A stretch of 64,000 bases of DNA from Saprospiraceae bacterium (GTDB taxonomy: Bacteria; Bacteroidota; Bacteroidia; Chitinophagales; Saprospiraceae). Location: assembly GCA_019638385.1 (NCBI GenBank), contig JAHBTW010000007.1, positions 186,001-250,000 of the forward strand, in the 5' to 3' direction. The translations under genes were made by a program, and so were the position numbers. Shown here in pieces: positions 1 through 9,379 of the stretch (the stretch's first letter is position 1; the number at the start of each line of letters is the position of its first letter). The notes under the pieces are model-generated. The model was not told the origin of the DNA. It saw only the letters and a list, made by a program, of their open reading frames with translations, and searched no databases.

Positions 1-451
1 CGTCCAAAAAGCCGGGCCGCAGGATGGTAGTACTTTGAAACGACAATTGCTGCACCGCTTCGTCCAATGCGCCTTTCATTTGGGTGTAAAAATTGCGGGA
101 CTTTGCATCAGCGCCCACAGAGGACACCAGCACATAACGCGGCACCCCGTTTTGGGCAGCCGCTTCCGCGAAAGCGTATTGGTACTCATAGTCCACCCGG
201 TACTGCGCGGCTTTGCCGCCCGCCTGTTGGAGCGTAGTGCCGAGCGCGGAAAAGAGCACATCGCCCTGCACCAAATCGCGCCATGTTTCCGGTTGACCGA
301 AATCAATGACGCAGACTTCGAGTTTGGGATGCTCCGTGGCGATTGGTCTGCGCACAAACACCCGCACTTTTTCAAATCGGTCGTTGTCCAGAAGCTGCCG
401 GAGCAGTTGCACGCCGGTAAGCCCGGTAGCGCCTATGATGTTTGCTTGCAT
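1..451 (-). CDS. NAD(P)H-binding oxidoreductase, NmrA/HTATIP2-like, C-terminus cut by window edge
   Basis: The reading frame starts with ATG at 451 and stays open to base 1, so the C-terminal part is missing. The N-terminus carries an early glycine-rich Rossmann motif (GATGLTG, residues 7-13), and an SSVGA stretch follows near residue 110, as in atypical short-chain dehydrogenase-like NAD(P)H-binding proteins related to HTATIP2 and NmrA. Such proteins bind NAD(P)(H) in the cytoplasm; many are sensors or weak reductases and the substrate cannot be read here. The start lies 2 bases after the prfA stop, so it is probably co-transcribed with prfA and translationally coupled to it. Confidence 0.8.
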   Translation of the reverse strand, partial: MQANIIGATGLTGVQLLRQLLDNDRFEKVRVFVRRPIATEHPKLEVCVIDFGQPETWRDLVQGDVLFSALGTTLQQAGGKAAQYRVDYEYQYAFAEAAAQNGVPRYVLVSSVGADAKSRNFYTQMKGALDEAVQQLSFQSTTILRPGFLD

Positions 452-453
452 GG

Positions 454-1524
454 TCAGGAAGGTTGTTCTTCTTTTAATCGTTCTGCCGTATCGGCCATTT
501 GCAGCGCTTCGATGAGGTCGTCAATATGTCCGTCGAGGATGGCGTCTAAGTTGTGGAGCGTGAGGCCGATGCGGTGGTCGGTGACGCGGTTTTGAGGAAA
601 GTTGAAGGTACGGATTTTCTCCGATCGGTCGCCTGATCCCACGATGGACTTCCGCCGGGAGGCCATGGCGGAATTGACTTTATTGGCTTCCATTTCGAGC
701 AGACGCTGATAGAGGCGTTGCAGGGCGATTTCGCGGTTTTGGTGCTGCGAGCGCGCCTCGGTACTTTCCGTTACGAGGCCCGACGGAAGGTGAGTAAAGC
801 GCACGCCCGACTCGGTTTTGTTGACGTGCTGCCCGCCCGCTCCACTGGCGCGGAAGGTATCCACTTTGAGATCGGCTTTGTTGATGTTCACATCCTCCAT
901 CTCCAGTTTGGGCATCACCACCACGGTAGCCGCCGACGTGTGGATGCGGCCCTGCGATTCGGTTTTGGGCACGCGCTGCACCCGGTGCGTACCCGATTCA
1001 AACTTGATTTTTCCATATACTTCTTCGCCGGTTACCTCCAGGATGAGTCGGTCGTAACCGCCCACGGTGCCTTCGGTCACTTCCATCACCTCTGCGTTCC
1101 AGCCCTGCGCGTCAAAGTAACGCTGATACATGCGGTAGAGGTCGCCGGCAAACAAGGCCGCTTCATCGCCGCCGGTGCCGGAACGAATTTCAAAAATCAC
1201 GTCTTTGTCGTCGTCGGGGTCTTTGGGAATGAGCAATAAACGCAGGCGGTCTTCGAGTTCGGTTTTGCGCTCGCTCAATTCTGCCAGTTCCTCTTGCGCC
1301 ATCGCGCGAATTTCGGGGTCTTCGTCGCGCAGCATGGTGCGCGCCGAGGCCGTGGCGGCTTCTGTTTCCTGAAATTCGTCGAAAGCGGCTACGATCGGCT
1401 TGAGCTTTTTGTAATCTTTGCTCACCTTTTTGTACCGGTCGGAGTCGGCAATGATACCGGGGTCGGACAATTGCTCCTCCAAATGGATGAACCGTTCTTT
1501 GATGGCTATTAACTTTTCGGTCAT
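454..1524 (-). CDS. prfA: Peptide chain release factor 1
   Basis: This cytoplasmic protein reads UAA and UAG stop codons on the ribosome and triggers peptide release. It is 356 residues long, normal for RF1. The catalytic GGQ is at residues 230-232 within a typical context (SGAGGQHVNKTES). The codon-reading loop is PKT at 186-188, which fits the RF1 PxT pattern rather than the SPF of RF2; E. coli has PAT there. The N-terminal third is helical, as in domain 1 of the family. A Bacteroidota-type promoter sits about 110 bases upstream, and the gene is followed 2 bases later by an NAD(P)-binding protein. Confidence 0.97.
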   Translation of the reverse strand: MTEKLIAIKERFIHLEEQLSDPGIIADSDRYKKVSKDYKKLKPIVAAFDEFQETEAATASARTMLRDEDPEIRAMAQEELAELSERKTELEDRLRLLLIPKDPDDDKDVIFEIRSGTGGDEAALFAGDLYRMYQRYFDAQGWNAEVMEVTEGTVGGYDRLILEVTGEEVYGKIKFESGTHRVQRVPKTESQGRIHTSAATVVVMPKLEMEDVNINKADLKVDTFRASGAGGQHVNKTESGVRFTHLPSGLVTESTEARSQHQNREIALQRLYQRLLEMEANKVNSAMASRRKSIVGSGDRSEKIRTFNFPQNRVTDHRIGLTLHNLDAILDGHIDDLIEALQMADTAERLKEEQPS

Positions 1525-1631
1525 GGTATTGTGATGGTAAAACAGAAAAAGGCGCAGCGCAGGCGGCTGCCGGGTATCGTAAAAAATGTGCTGAGCGTAG
1601 CTACAACATACAGAAGAGTTGCTTGAGGCTG

Positions 1632-1660
1632 CAAAGTTATTATTGCCTGCGCCAAAACAA
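1632..1660 (-). promoter_or_regulatory. Promoter for prfA (Bacteroidota -33/-7 type)
   Basis: On the minus strand there is TTG at 1660-1658, an 18-base spacer, and TAACTTTG at 1639-1632, matching the TTG / TAnnTTTG pattern known for Bacteroidota primary sigma factor promoters. It points toward prfA and leaves a leader of roughly 100 bases. It lies in the divergent gap between prfA and tsaB. Confidence 0.55.
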
Positions 1661-1691
1661 AGAATTTTCTTTGCGGGTTCAAAGTTGCAAC

Positions 1692-2387
1692 ATGAAGGAA
1701 CCGTTGATACTCTTATTGGAAACCGCTACCGATGTATGTTCGGTCGGACTGTGCCTCGGCGAGCGCCTGCTGAGCCTGCGCGAGAGCGATGAGGGGCAGG
1801 ATCACGCGGCCTCCGTCACCTTATTTATACAGGCCGTATTGGAAGAGGCCGGCAAAGCGCTGCCTGAAATAGACGCGGTCGCCATCAGCGGCGGCCCGGG
1901 TTCCTACACTTCCCTGCGCATTGGAGCCGCTACGGCCAAAGGCATTTGTTATGCATTGGGCAAACCGCTGATCGCTGCCGATACGCTGCATTCGCTCGCC
2001 CTCGCAAGCCGAAGCGCGCTTCCTGACGCACACTGGCATTGCCCCATGATAGACGCCCGCCGCATGGAAGTGTATGCCGCCCTGTTTGACGCCGATATGC
2101 AGCGCGAATGGGATACGCGGGCGGTGGTGCTGGAGCGGGCTGTTTTTGAGCCGTATCTGGCGCAAGGCCGGCCCATAGCTCTGTGCGGCAGCGGCGCGGC
2201 CAAAGCCCTTGCGCTGTTTGAGCCGGGCGAAGCGGTGCATGTTGCGCAGCGTTGTTCCGCCCCGCTGTTGATTCCGGCGGCCTTGCAGGCATTCCGCGAA
2301 AGCGCGTTTCAGGACATTGCCTATTACACCCCCGCCTATCTCAAGCCGCCGAACATCACCGTGCCGTCAGGGAAGAAGTTGATTTAA
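1692..2387 (+). CDS. tsaB: tRNA threonylcarbamoyladenosine biosynthesis protein TsaB
   Basis: TsaB is the scaffold partner of TsaD in making t6A37 on ANN-decoding tRNAs in the cytoplasm. The 231-residue protein begins MKEPLILLLETATDVCSVGL, the actin-like ATPase fold opening of the family, and contains ISGGPGSYTSLRIG near residues 65-78, the characteristic TsaB glycine-rich stretch (GPGSFTGLR in E. coli). The frame is open further upstream to 1623, but the ATG at 1692 matches the family N-terminus, so it was chosen. The following NRDE gene starts 19 bases after the stop. Confidence 0.93.
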   Translation: MKEPLILLLETATDVCSVGLCLGERLLSLRESDEGQDHAASVTLFIQAVLEEAGKALPEIDAVAISGGPGSYTSLRIGAATAKGICYALGKPLIAADTLHSLALASRSALPDAHWHCPMIDARRMEVYAALFDADMQREWDTRAVVLERAVFEPYLAQGRPIALCGSGAAKALALFEPGEAVHVAQRCSAPLLIPAALQAFRESAFQDIAYYTPAYLKPPNITVPSGKKLI

Positions 2388-2406
2388 TAAAAACCGTTGA
2401 ACTGCC

Positions 2407-3120
2407 ATGTGTACCGTAACCTATCTGCCCAACGGCCGGAGCGATTTCCTGCTCACGTCCAACCGCGACGAAGCCCCGCAGCGCGCGGCCCACGGCATTC
2501 AGCGCCGCAACGGTCTGCTGTACCCCCAAGATGCCGGCGCCGGCGGCACCTGGATCGCCGCATCCGAACAGGGCAAAGCAGCCGTGCTCCTCAACGGCGC
2601 CTTCGAACTCCATGAGCGCCGCCCACCCTACCGCCTCAGCCGCGGACTGATGGTGTTGCAATATTTCGACTTTGCCGATGCCGGGGCCTTCATCTCCCAA
2701 TTTGATTTTCAGGGCCTGGAGCCTTTTACGCTCATCCTCCGGGACCAGGGCGAACTGCACGAAATCCGCTGGGACGCCCACCGCCTGCACCACCGCCCGC
2801 TCGATGCGGAAGCGCCGCACATCTGGGCATCGGCGACTCTGTACGCCCCGGAATTTCAGGAAAAACGCAGGCAATGGTTTGCCGACTGGCGCCGAAACAC
2901 CCCCGCGCCCCGGCAGGAAGATATCCTACACTGGCACCGCAGCGCCGGCGAAGGCGATCCCTGGAACGATGTGGTAATGAACCGCAACGGGATGGTACAA
3001 ACGGTGAGCATCACCGGTATTTCCTTTGCAGGAGATGAAATCGGGATGGTGTTTCACGATTTGCTGGATGGGCAGATGCAGCAGGAGTTTGTTCAATTGC
3101 ATTGGAAAACCGTACTTTAG
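2407..3120 (+). CDS. NRDE family protein (TANGO2-like)
   Basis: The protein (237 residues) opens with MCTVTYLP and carries the family signature NRDE at about residues 19-22, in the context TSNRDEAPQR. NRDE/TANGO2 proteins are predicted N-terminal-nucleophile-type hydrolases with Cys2 as the candidate nucleophile; eukaryotic TANGO2 has been linked to haem and lipid handling, but bacterial roles are not settled. There is no signal peptide, so it is probably cytoplasmic. It sits between tsaB and a DPP-IV-like peptidase with short gaps, suggesting a shared transcript. Confidence 0.88.
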   Translation: MCTVTYLPNGRSDFLLTSNRDEAPQRAAHGIQRRNGLLYPQDAGAGGTWIAASEQGKAAVLLNGAFELHERRPPYRLSRGLMVLQYFDFADAGAFISQFDFQGLEPFTLILRDQGELHEIRWDAHRLHHRPLDAEAPHIWASATLYAPEFQEKRRQWFADWRRNTPAPRQEDILHWHRSAGEGDPWNDVVMNRNGMVQTVSITGISFAGDEIGMVFHDLLDGQMQQEFVQLHWKTVL

Positions 3121-3143
3121 CCCCCTCAAAAAAAGCCTTTCTT

Positions 3144-5318
3144 ATGAAGCGTATTTTACTCCTTGCTTTTTGCCTGTACGGTTTGTCGCAGGCGGCATTT
3201 GCTCAAAAGCCCATTACCCTCGAAGACATCTGGCAAGACGGCACCTTTACGACCCGCTCGCTGCCGGGTTTCAACTTCCTCAAAGACGGCCGCCACTACA
3301 CCCGCCTCGAACAAAGCAAAGTGAACCAATACGACCTCAGTACCGGCGGTTTGGTGGAAACCATATTCGATGCCTCTGTCCACAGTCCCGACGGTTTCAA
3401 CGGGCGCGTGAGCGGATACTCCGTCAGCGACGACGGGCAGAAACTGCTCATCCTGTCGGAAATGGAGAGTATTTACCGGCACTCTACCCGCTCCAAAGTG
3501 TTTTTGTACGACCGCAATACCAAAGTACTGACGGCGCTGTTCGGGTTTAAAAAAGTGATGTATGCGGAATTCAACCCGCAGGGCACGGCCGTGGCATTCG
3601 TGTACGAAAACAACCTGTACTATCAGGATTTGGTGCGCGGCAAAACCGTGCAGGTAACCAAAGACGGCCGGACCAATGTCATTATCAACGGGGCTACCGA
3701 CTGGGTATATGAGGAGGAGTTTACCATGTCGCAGGCGTATCAGTGGTCGCCCGACGGGCGGCGCATCGCTTTCATGCGCTTCGACGAGAGCGCTGTGCGG
3801 GAATTCACGATGACCAATTACAACAACCAACACTATCCGCAGTACGAGACCTTCAAGTACCCCAAAGTAGGCGAGGCCAACTCGGTGGTGCAGATTTTTA
3901 TTCACGATACGAAAGGACGGAAAAACAAAAAAGTGGAAACCGGCGCCCCTGCCGATTCTTACCACCCCCGCATCAAATGGACCGCCGATCCGGAAAAACT
4001 GTGTATCTATCACCTCAATCGCCACCAAAATGACTTGCGCCTGCTGCTCGCCGACGCCCGTACCGGCAAAACCTCCCTCCTCTTGCAGGAAACCAACGAG
4101 TACTACTTAGATGAGGGCCTGTTCGACGATCTTCATTTTTTCAAAAACGGCAAACAATTCCTGTGGAGCAGCGAAAAAGATGGCCGCCGGCACCTCTACC
4201 TGCACGAGATGAGCGGCGGCGATCCGCGCCAAATCACGCAGGGTGACTGGGACGTGACCCAATTCTACGGCCTGGACGAAGCGAATCAACTCGTGTATTA
4301 TCAGGCCAACAAGCGCAATCCGATGGAGCGGGAAGTATATGCCACTCATCTGGAAGGCAAACGCGAACAACGCATGGCCGTACAGGGGGGATGGAACAGC
4401 GCACAGTTCAGCAGCACCTTCGATTTTTATGTGGTAAACCACTCCTCCATCAATACGCCCTCCTCTTATGGGGTGTACGATAAAGAAGGCCGCCTCGTGC
4501 GCCCTATTGAAGACAACACCGGCATTCGCAAAAAACAAGCCGACTACGGCGTGAGTGAGGTCGAGTTTTTTCAATTCACCACCTCGGAAGGTGTGGCGCT
4601 CAACGGCTGGATGATAAAGCCGCCCAAATTCAACGCCGCCACCCGCCACCCGGTATTGATGTTTGTGTATGGCGGGCCGGGCAGCCAACAGGTGACCGAT
4701 AGCTGGAAAGGCGCCAACTACTGGTGGTTTCAGATGCTGGCCCAACAGGGCTTTGTGGTGGCTTGTGTGGACAATCGCGGCACGGGCGGCAGAGGGGAGC
4801 AGTTTAAAAAAATGACCTACCTGCAATTGGGCAAATACGAAACGGTTGACCAAATCGAAGCGGCCAAATACTTAGGTACCCTGCCCTATATTGACCCCGC
4901 CCGCATCGGCATATTCGGCTGGAGCTACGGCGGATACATGTCTTCTCTTTGCATCCTCAAAGGCGCCGAAGTGTTCAAAGCCGCCATCGCCGTGGCGCCC
5001 GTCACCAACTGGAAGTGGTACGACACCATTTATACGGAGCGTTTCATGCGCACCGATAAAGAAAACCCTTCGGGCTATGCCGACAACTCGCCGGTGAATT
5101 TCGCCGACCTGCTGCGCGGTAAGTACCTGCTCGTGCATGGCATGTCTGACGACAATGTACATTTCCAGAACACCGCTGAAATGGCCAACGCCCTCATTGA
5201 TGCCAATAAGCAGTTTGAGACTTACTTCTACCCCAACCGCAACCACGGCATCTACGGCGGCAATGCGCGCCTGCATTTGTTCACCAAAATGACTGAATTT
5301 CTCAAATCAAACCTGTAA
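3144..5318 (+). CDS. Exported S9 family dipeptidyl peptidase (DPP-IV-like)
   Basis: A 724-residue secreted serine peptidase expected to remove dipeptides, usually after Pro or Ala, in the periplasm or at the surface. It starts with a signal peptide ending near QAAFA-Q (residue about 20). The N-terminal beta-propeller with the DPP-IV-type EEEF glutamate motif (YEEEFTMSQAYQWSPDG, around residue 190) is followed by an alpha/beta-hydrolase domain. The nucleophile is Ser594 in GWSYGG, the acid lies in the DDN at 669-671, and the base is His701 in NHGI. ATG at 3144 was chosen because the upstream in-frame extension runs into the NRDE gene and lacks signal character. The ybjQ-like gene follows after 5 bases. 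Confidence 0.93.
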   Translation: MKRILLLAFCLYGLSQAAFAQKPITLEDIWQDGTFTTRSLPGFNFLKDGRHYTRLEQSKVNQYDLSTGGLVETIFDASVHSPDGFNGRVSGYSVSDDGQKLLILSEMESIYRHSTRSKVFLYDRNTKVLTALFGFKKVMYAEFNPQGTAVAFVYENNLYYQDLVRGKTVQVTKDGRTNVIINGATDWVYEEEFTMSQAYQWSPDGRRIAFMRFDESAVREFTMTNYNNQHYPQYETFKYPKVGEANSVVQIFIHDTKGRKNKKVETGAPADSYHPRIKWTADPEKLCIYHLNRHQNDLRLLLADARTGKTSLLLQETNEYYLDEGLFDDLHFFKNGKQFLWSSEKDGRRHLYLHEMSGGDPRQITQGDWDVTQFYGLDEANQLVYYQANKRNPMEREVYATHLEGKREQRMAVQGGWNSAQFSSTFDFYVVNHSSINTPSSYGVYDKEGRLVRPIEDNTGIRKKQADYGVSEVEFFQFTTSEGVALNGWMIKPPKFNAATRHPVLMFVYGGPGSQQVTDSWKGANYWWFQMLAQQGFVVACVDNRGTGGRGEQFKKMTYLQLGKYETVDQIEAAKYLGTLPYIDPARIGIFGWSYGGYMSSLCILKGAEVFKAAIAVAPVTNWKWYDTIYTERFMRTDKENPSGYADNSPVNFADLLRGKYLLVHGMSDDNVHFQNTAEMANALIDANKQFETYFYPNRNHGIYGGNARLHLFTKMTEFLKSNL

Positions 5319-5323
5319 TCGTC

Positions 5324-5638
5324 ATGATCGTAACCAACACCGACTTTATTCCCAACCGGGAAATTGAAGAAATCCTCGACATCGTGCGGGGCAGCACCGT
5401 GCGTGCGCGGCACTTCGGCCACGATATAATGGCCGGCCTCAAAAACATCGTGGGCGGGGAGATTGAAGAATACACCCGCCTCATGGCCGATGCCCGCGAG
5501 CAAGCCATTGACCGCATGGTGTCTGACGCAGAGCGCATCGGCGCCGATGCGGTGATCAACGTCCGGTTCATCACGTCCATGATACAGGCCGGCGCTTCCG
5601 AGATATTGGCTTACGGTACGGCGGTACGGCTGAAGTAA
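5324..5638 (+). CDS. YbjQ/UPF0145 family protein
   Basis: This 104-residue protein matches the YbjQ family throughout: an N-terminal strand MIVTNTDFIP, then GSTVRARHFGHDIMAGLKNIVGGEI, a helix with EYTRLMADAREQA, and AERIGADAVINVRF. The family is described as a heavy-metal-binding-like pentameric fold of unknown cellular role. No signal or membrane segment is present. It begins 5 bases after the upstream peptidase stop, so the two are very likely co-transcribed, although no functional link is evident. Confidence 0.93.
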   Translation: MIVTNTDFIPNREIEEILDIVRGSTVRARHFGHDIMAGLKNIVGGEIEEYTRLMADAREQAIDRMVSDAERIGADAVINVRFITSMIQAGASEILAYGTAVRLK

Positions 5639-5814
5639 AATATTTCAAGGCAGGCAGCGTTTTGGCATCGTCCCGGTATCTGTGGCAATATCTATCCAAT
5701 TTCAACTTTTAACACTTAAAAATTCGCCAATTTTTCAGGCAATGCCTATTATTGTGGCCTGTTTCTGAAAACGGACACATACAAGGAAGCTATCTTTTCA
5801 AATCAATGCTATTT

Positions 5815-6867
5815 ATGAAACCAATCCGATTGATTCTCATCACAGCAATGGCCGTTTGCGGTTCGGTTGCACTCACTGCGCAAGACATCCACTTTTCGCA
5901 GTTTTACCTCTCGCCGCTCAACCTGAATCCGGCCATGACCGGGGTGATGAATTGTAACATCAGGCTGACCGCCAACTACCGCAACCAATGGGCTTCCGTG
6001 TTGCGCAACAACGCTTACAACACTTACTCTGTATCGTACGACCAACGCATTGCCACCGGTCGCTACGACTACTTCGGCGTAGGCGGCACGTTCTGGGGCG
6101 ACCGCGCCGGCGAGTCTCGTTTCTCTACCCTTACGGGCAAACTCTCCGCTTCGTACAGCAAGCGCATGAGCGGCGGGCGTGACAACGCCTCCTACCTCGT
6201 AGCCGGTGTGGAAGCCGGTATGGCGCAACGCAGCATTGATTTCATCAACCTTCGCTGGGGCACTCAGCACAACGGAGCGGGCGGTCATGATCCTGGCCTG
6301 CCGACTCAAGAGACCAACTTCAACCGCGATAACTTCCTGTTTGCCGACCTTGCTGCCGGCCTGATGTGGTTCGCCGTTTTCGACCAAAATAACAACTTAT
6401 CCCTCGGCGCTTCTTTCCACCACCTCAACCGCGCCAATCTCTCCTTTACCGAAAATGATCAGGACCTCCTCTACAGTCGTTTCACCGTACACGGCGGCGG
6501 CGAGTTCCAGATGAGCGACAAATTCGGTTTGGTGCCCGGTGTGATCGTCATGAGCCAGGGACCGTCCTTTCAGGTGAATGCAGGCACGAGCCTCAAGTTT
6601 TTGTTATCGAAAACCAGATTTGACACCCAATCCTTTCAGGTAGGCGTGTGGACGCGGGTTTCCAACAAAATCGAAACCGGCGTACTCAATGACGCCGTCA
6701 TCCTCTCCACCCGCTTCGACCTCAACAACCTGAGCCTCGGCTTCAGCTATGACGTCAACGTGTCGCCGCTGAAAGCAGCCAGTAACGGACAAGGCGGTTT
6801 TGAATTTGCCATGATTTACAAAATCTGCGGCCCGGAAAAACGCGGCTTGTACTGCCCGAACTTCTAA
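5815..6867 (+). CDS. PorP/SprF family type IX secretion membrane protein
   Basis: An outer-membrane beta-barrel protein of about 350 residues. After a signal peptide ending in LTAQ it shows the family hallmark QDIHFSQFYLSPLNLNPAMTG, then NYRNQW, and closes with SYDVN and a G-F-E-F pattern followed by a short Cys-containing tail (KICGPEKRGLYCPNF). PorP/SprF proteins belong to the type IX secretion and gliding system and often occur in several copies that serve particular cargo. The ATG at 5815 is preferred over one at 5806 or the open frame from 5752 because the signal peptide begins MKPIRLILITAM. A strong terminator follows. A second family member lies at 29003-30034. Confidence 0.92.
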   Translation: MKPIRLILITAMAVCGSVALTAQDIHFSQFYLSPLNLNPAMTGVMNCNIRLTANYRNQWASVLRNNAYNTYSVSYDQRIATGRYDYFGVGGTFWGDRAGESRFSTLTGKLSASYSKRMSGGRDNASYLVAGVEAGMAQRSIDFINLRWGTQHNGAGGHDPGLPTQETNFNRDNFLFADLAAGLMWFAVFDQNNNLSLGASFHHLNRANLSFTENDQDLLYSRFTVHGGGEFQMSDKFGLVPGVIVMSQGPSFQVNAGTSLKFLLSKTRFDTQSFQVGVWTRVSNKIETGVLNDAVILSTRFDLNNLSLGFSYDVNVSPLKAASNGQGGFEFAMIYKICGPEKRGLYCPNF

Positions 6868-6891
6868 GAGGCATTTCTACGATATAAGCGC

Positions 6892-6929
6892 AAAACGGCG
6901 CGTTGGCAAATTTGTCAGCGCGCCGTTTT
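6892..6929. terminator. Rho-independent, probably bidirectional terminator
   Basis: An 11-bp perfect stem (6892-6902 with 6919-6929) begins with AAAA and ends with TTTT and has a 16-base loop. It lies between two convergent genes, the PorP-like gene ending at 6867 and the oxidoreductase ending at 6951, and can serve both. Confidence 0.85.
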
Positions 6930-6950
6930 CAATTCGTATCGGTGCGGTAA

Positions 6951-7904
6951 CTATACAGAAATGGCAACATTTCCTTTTTTGTGCCCTTTTTCGGCATAAG
7001 CGTGCGCTTCGGCCATTTGCGCTAACGGATAGGTTCTGTCAATCACCGCTTTCAGCTTGCCGGTTTCGACAAGTTCTTTCAGGAAATTCATATCCCCGGC
7101 AGTGGCTTTCGCCTCTCCTATCAATACTTTTTTGCCGCTTGTCAGGGAAATCCATAAGCCCTGAACAGCCCCGACGAGCATGGCCGAACCCAATATCAGG
7201 GTTCCATTGCGCTGTAGCATTTTTGCAATTTTGAAGACGGGGGCTTTATCCACCGTTTCAAAAATGATGTCATAGGTTTCTCCTGTTTGGGTGAAATCCT
7301 CTTTGGTATAATCAATTACTTTGTCTGCGCCCAATGACTGCACCATGCTTGTGTTGGCCGTGCTGCAAACGCCCGTAACCTCCGCGCCGTAGTATTTGGC
7401 AAGCTGAACGGCAGCAGTGCCCACCGCCCCGGAAGCGCCATAAATCAATACCTTTTGTCCCTTTTGTATGTTGGCTTTTTTCAAAAAGAACAAGGCCGTG
7501 TGTGCGCCGAAGGGAATGCACGCCGCCTCTTCGAAGCTCGTGTTGTTCGGTTTCAGCGCGAATGCGGCCGTTTCCGGGAAACACCCGTATTCGGCGTAAG
7601 CCCCCATGCTCATATCGGTTAATCCGAAAACCGGATCACCGGTTTTGAAAAGGGTCACCTTGCTGCCTGTTTTTTCCACTTCTCCGGCCAACACGACACC
7701 GAGAACAGGTTTGTTCGGTTTGAACAAGCCAAAGAAAAAGCGCACCGCAAACGGGTCGGCGGTGCGCAAGCGCCAATCCGCTGAATTGACGGCCGTTGCC
7801 CTGATCCTGATGAGGATTTCGTGGTCTTTCGGCTCCGGTTTTTCCAGTTCTTGAAGTTGTAAAACCTCCGCCCCCCCGTATTCCGTAAAAACAATTGCTT
7901 TCAT
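6951..7904 (-). CDS. NAD(P)-dependent quinone oxidoreductase-like protein (MDR superfamily)
   Basis: A 317-residue medium-chain reductase. The N-terminal GroES-like domain (MKAIVFTEYGGAEVLQL, VNSADWRLR) and the nucleotide-binding domain with GASGAVGTAAVQLAKYYGA near residues 150-170 are clear. The structural-zinc cysteines of alcohol dehydrogenases are missing, so this is the zinc-free quinone-reductase/enoyl-reductase branch. It would act in the cytoplasm with NADPH; its substrate is unknown. Codon use looks somewhat less GC-rich than its neighbours and the gene stands alone, with a terminator on one side and 425 gene-free bases on the other, so recent acquisition is possible. Confidence 0.9.
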   Translation of the reverse strand: MKAIVFTEYGGAEVLQLQELEKPEPKDHEILIRIRATAVNSADWRLRTADPFAVRFFFGLFKPNKPVLGVVLAGEVEKTGSKVTLFKTGDPVFGLTDMSMGAYAEYGCFPETAAFALKPNNTSFEEAACIPFGAHTALFFLKKANIQKGQKVLIYGASGAVGTAAVQLAKYYGAEVTGVCSTANTSMVQSLGADKVIDYTKEDFTQTGETYDIIFETVDKAPVFKIAKMLQRNGTLILGSAMLVGAVQGLWISLTSGKKVLIGEAKATAGDMNFLKELVETGKLKAVIDRTYPLAQMAEAHAYAEKGHKKGNVAISV

Positions 7905-8329
7905 GTGGTGCTATTTTTTGGCGGTTAAAACCAGTATCCTGATTCGGGCGCAATATCATCAGCGTACCATCATCCGGCGCTCATAGATTCGACAGATTTG
8001 CATCTATTGTCCACAGACTTGTGATAGGGGAGCATGTCCTGTTTGTTTGTAACTATTAAGCCGGGGGTTTTCGCTGACATCTGCCGTGTCCCAAACGCGG
8101 AAGGTGTTATCTGAAAACAGTGGGAGTATGCAGGCGTTTTGTCGTGAGATGATACCTTCCGTCGCTATACCAAGCTAAATAAAGTATTGTCTGTCTTGGC
8201 AGAACTTCAAGACACAGACATTGACACGCTGATGATTGAATTAATTGGGTCTATCTCATGGCAAGCATAGCTAAGCGAATGGTTCTTGCTTCGTTAGGCA
8301 AGCATCCCCCGGAATAAAACTTTCGATCC
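7905..8329. other. Gene-free stretch with a possible coding remnant
   Basis: No convincing gene is seen. A 40-codon open stretch on the plus strand (8148-8270, no start codon; begins DDTFRRYTKLNKVL and ends IGSISWQA then TAG) reads like real protein and may be a decayed fragment. A partial copy of the TTGTCCACAGA motif seen again at 61267 occurs near 8008. Confidence 0.3.
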
Positions 8330-9373
8330 TCATATCACCCTCGGTACCCGATACACTTCTTCATGTAAATTCATAGTCGCCCGCAACGATGCGGAGATGT
8401 GCTCCGACCTTGCGAGCCAGGCAATTGCGCCGGCCAGCGCTTCGCGCGCCGTGGCGGGGGCATAGCCCAACGCAGCGGCTTTGCGGTGATCGTACCAATA
8501 ATAATTGCCGGCCATGCGGGCCTGCTCTCTGGTGGAGGGAGGTCTTTGTTGGGTGACGAACGCCAGCGCCTCGTGGAACGCGGCGGCCAGATAAGCGGTG
8601 GTATGGTTGGCCTTGAGATACGGGCCGGGCAGGCCGCACAATTTGGAAATCATACCATGCACTTCCGACCATTCGAGATTTTCGCCGCCCAACAGGTAGC
8701 GCTCGCCGCGGGCGCCATGTTCGGCAATGAGGAGGTGCCCTTTTGCAATGTCTTTTGCTGAAACGATGTTGCAACCGCCGATCCAGGTGGTTTTGTAAGG
8801 GTCGTTGAGATAACTCACGATGGCATGGTTGCTTTCGGTGAGACCGTAATCCGGGCCGCCCACGGTAAGCGTAGGGTGTGCGCTCACGATGTCTAAGCCG
8901 GTCCGGGCGGCCATTTCAAAAGCCGTTTCTGCCTGCGTTATTTTGGCGGTGATGTAATCGGAGGCATCGCTGAAACCGCCGGGATGCGCTTCGTCTATCG
9001 CAATTTTCCGGTTGGTAGCGCCGAACGTAACGGAAGAGGAGGTGAGTACCATGCGCTCCACGCCGGCTCGCGCCGCCGCCTGCACCATACACGCCGCGCC
9101 CTGCCGGGCCTCCGCAATGAGCCGCTCGCCCGGCACGCCCGAATAGGCAAACACTCCCGCCACATGAAACAACAACGCGCAACCGGCGGCCGCCTGCTCC
9201 AACGTGTCCGGCTGCAAAATATCGCCGTAGCGGTACTCCACCTCCAAACCGGCCAAACTGCGCAAGTCGGAACTCGATCGTACCAACGCGCGCACGCCGT
9301 AGCCTTTCTCTAGCAGTACACGGCAGAGGTGACTGCCGATGAATCCGTTTGCTCCGGTGACGAGAACTTGCAT
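8330..9373 (-). CDS. NAD-dependent epimerase/reductase (extended SDR, dihydroflavonol-reductase/HpnA-like)
   Basis: A 347-residue extended short-chain dehydrogenase. The nucleotide site is TGANGFIG with G7, G10 and G13, and the catalytic pair is Tyr140 and Lys144 (YITAK), with a TSSS motif at 111-114. The sequence resembles 4-dihydromethyl-trisporate or dihydroflavonol reductases and hopanoid-associated sugar epimerase; the substrate cannot be decided from sequence. It is cytoplasmic. It follows the DUF362-like gene by only 6 bases and is the last gene of the minus-strand operon that starts near 15732. Confidence 0.9.
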   Translation of the reverse strand: MQVLVTGANGFIGSHLCRVLLEKGYGVRALVRSSSDLRSLAGLEVEYRYGDILQPDTLEQAAAGCALLFHVAGVFAYSGVPGERLIAEARQGAACMVQAAARAGVERMVLTSSSVTFGATNRKIAIDEAHPGGFSDASDYITAKITQAETAFEMAARTGLDIVSAHPTLTVGGPDYGLTESNHAIVSYLNDPYKTTWIGGCNIVSAKDIAKGHLLIAEHGARGERYLLGGENLEWSEVHGMISKLCGLPGPYLKANHTTAYLAAAFHEALAFVTQQRPPSTREQARMAGNYYWYDHRKAAALGYAPATAREALAGAIAWLARSEHISASLRATMNLHEEVYRVPRVI

Positions 9374-9379
9374 AGCTTG

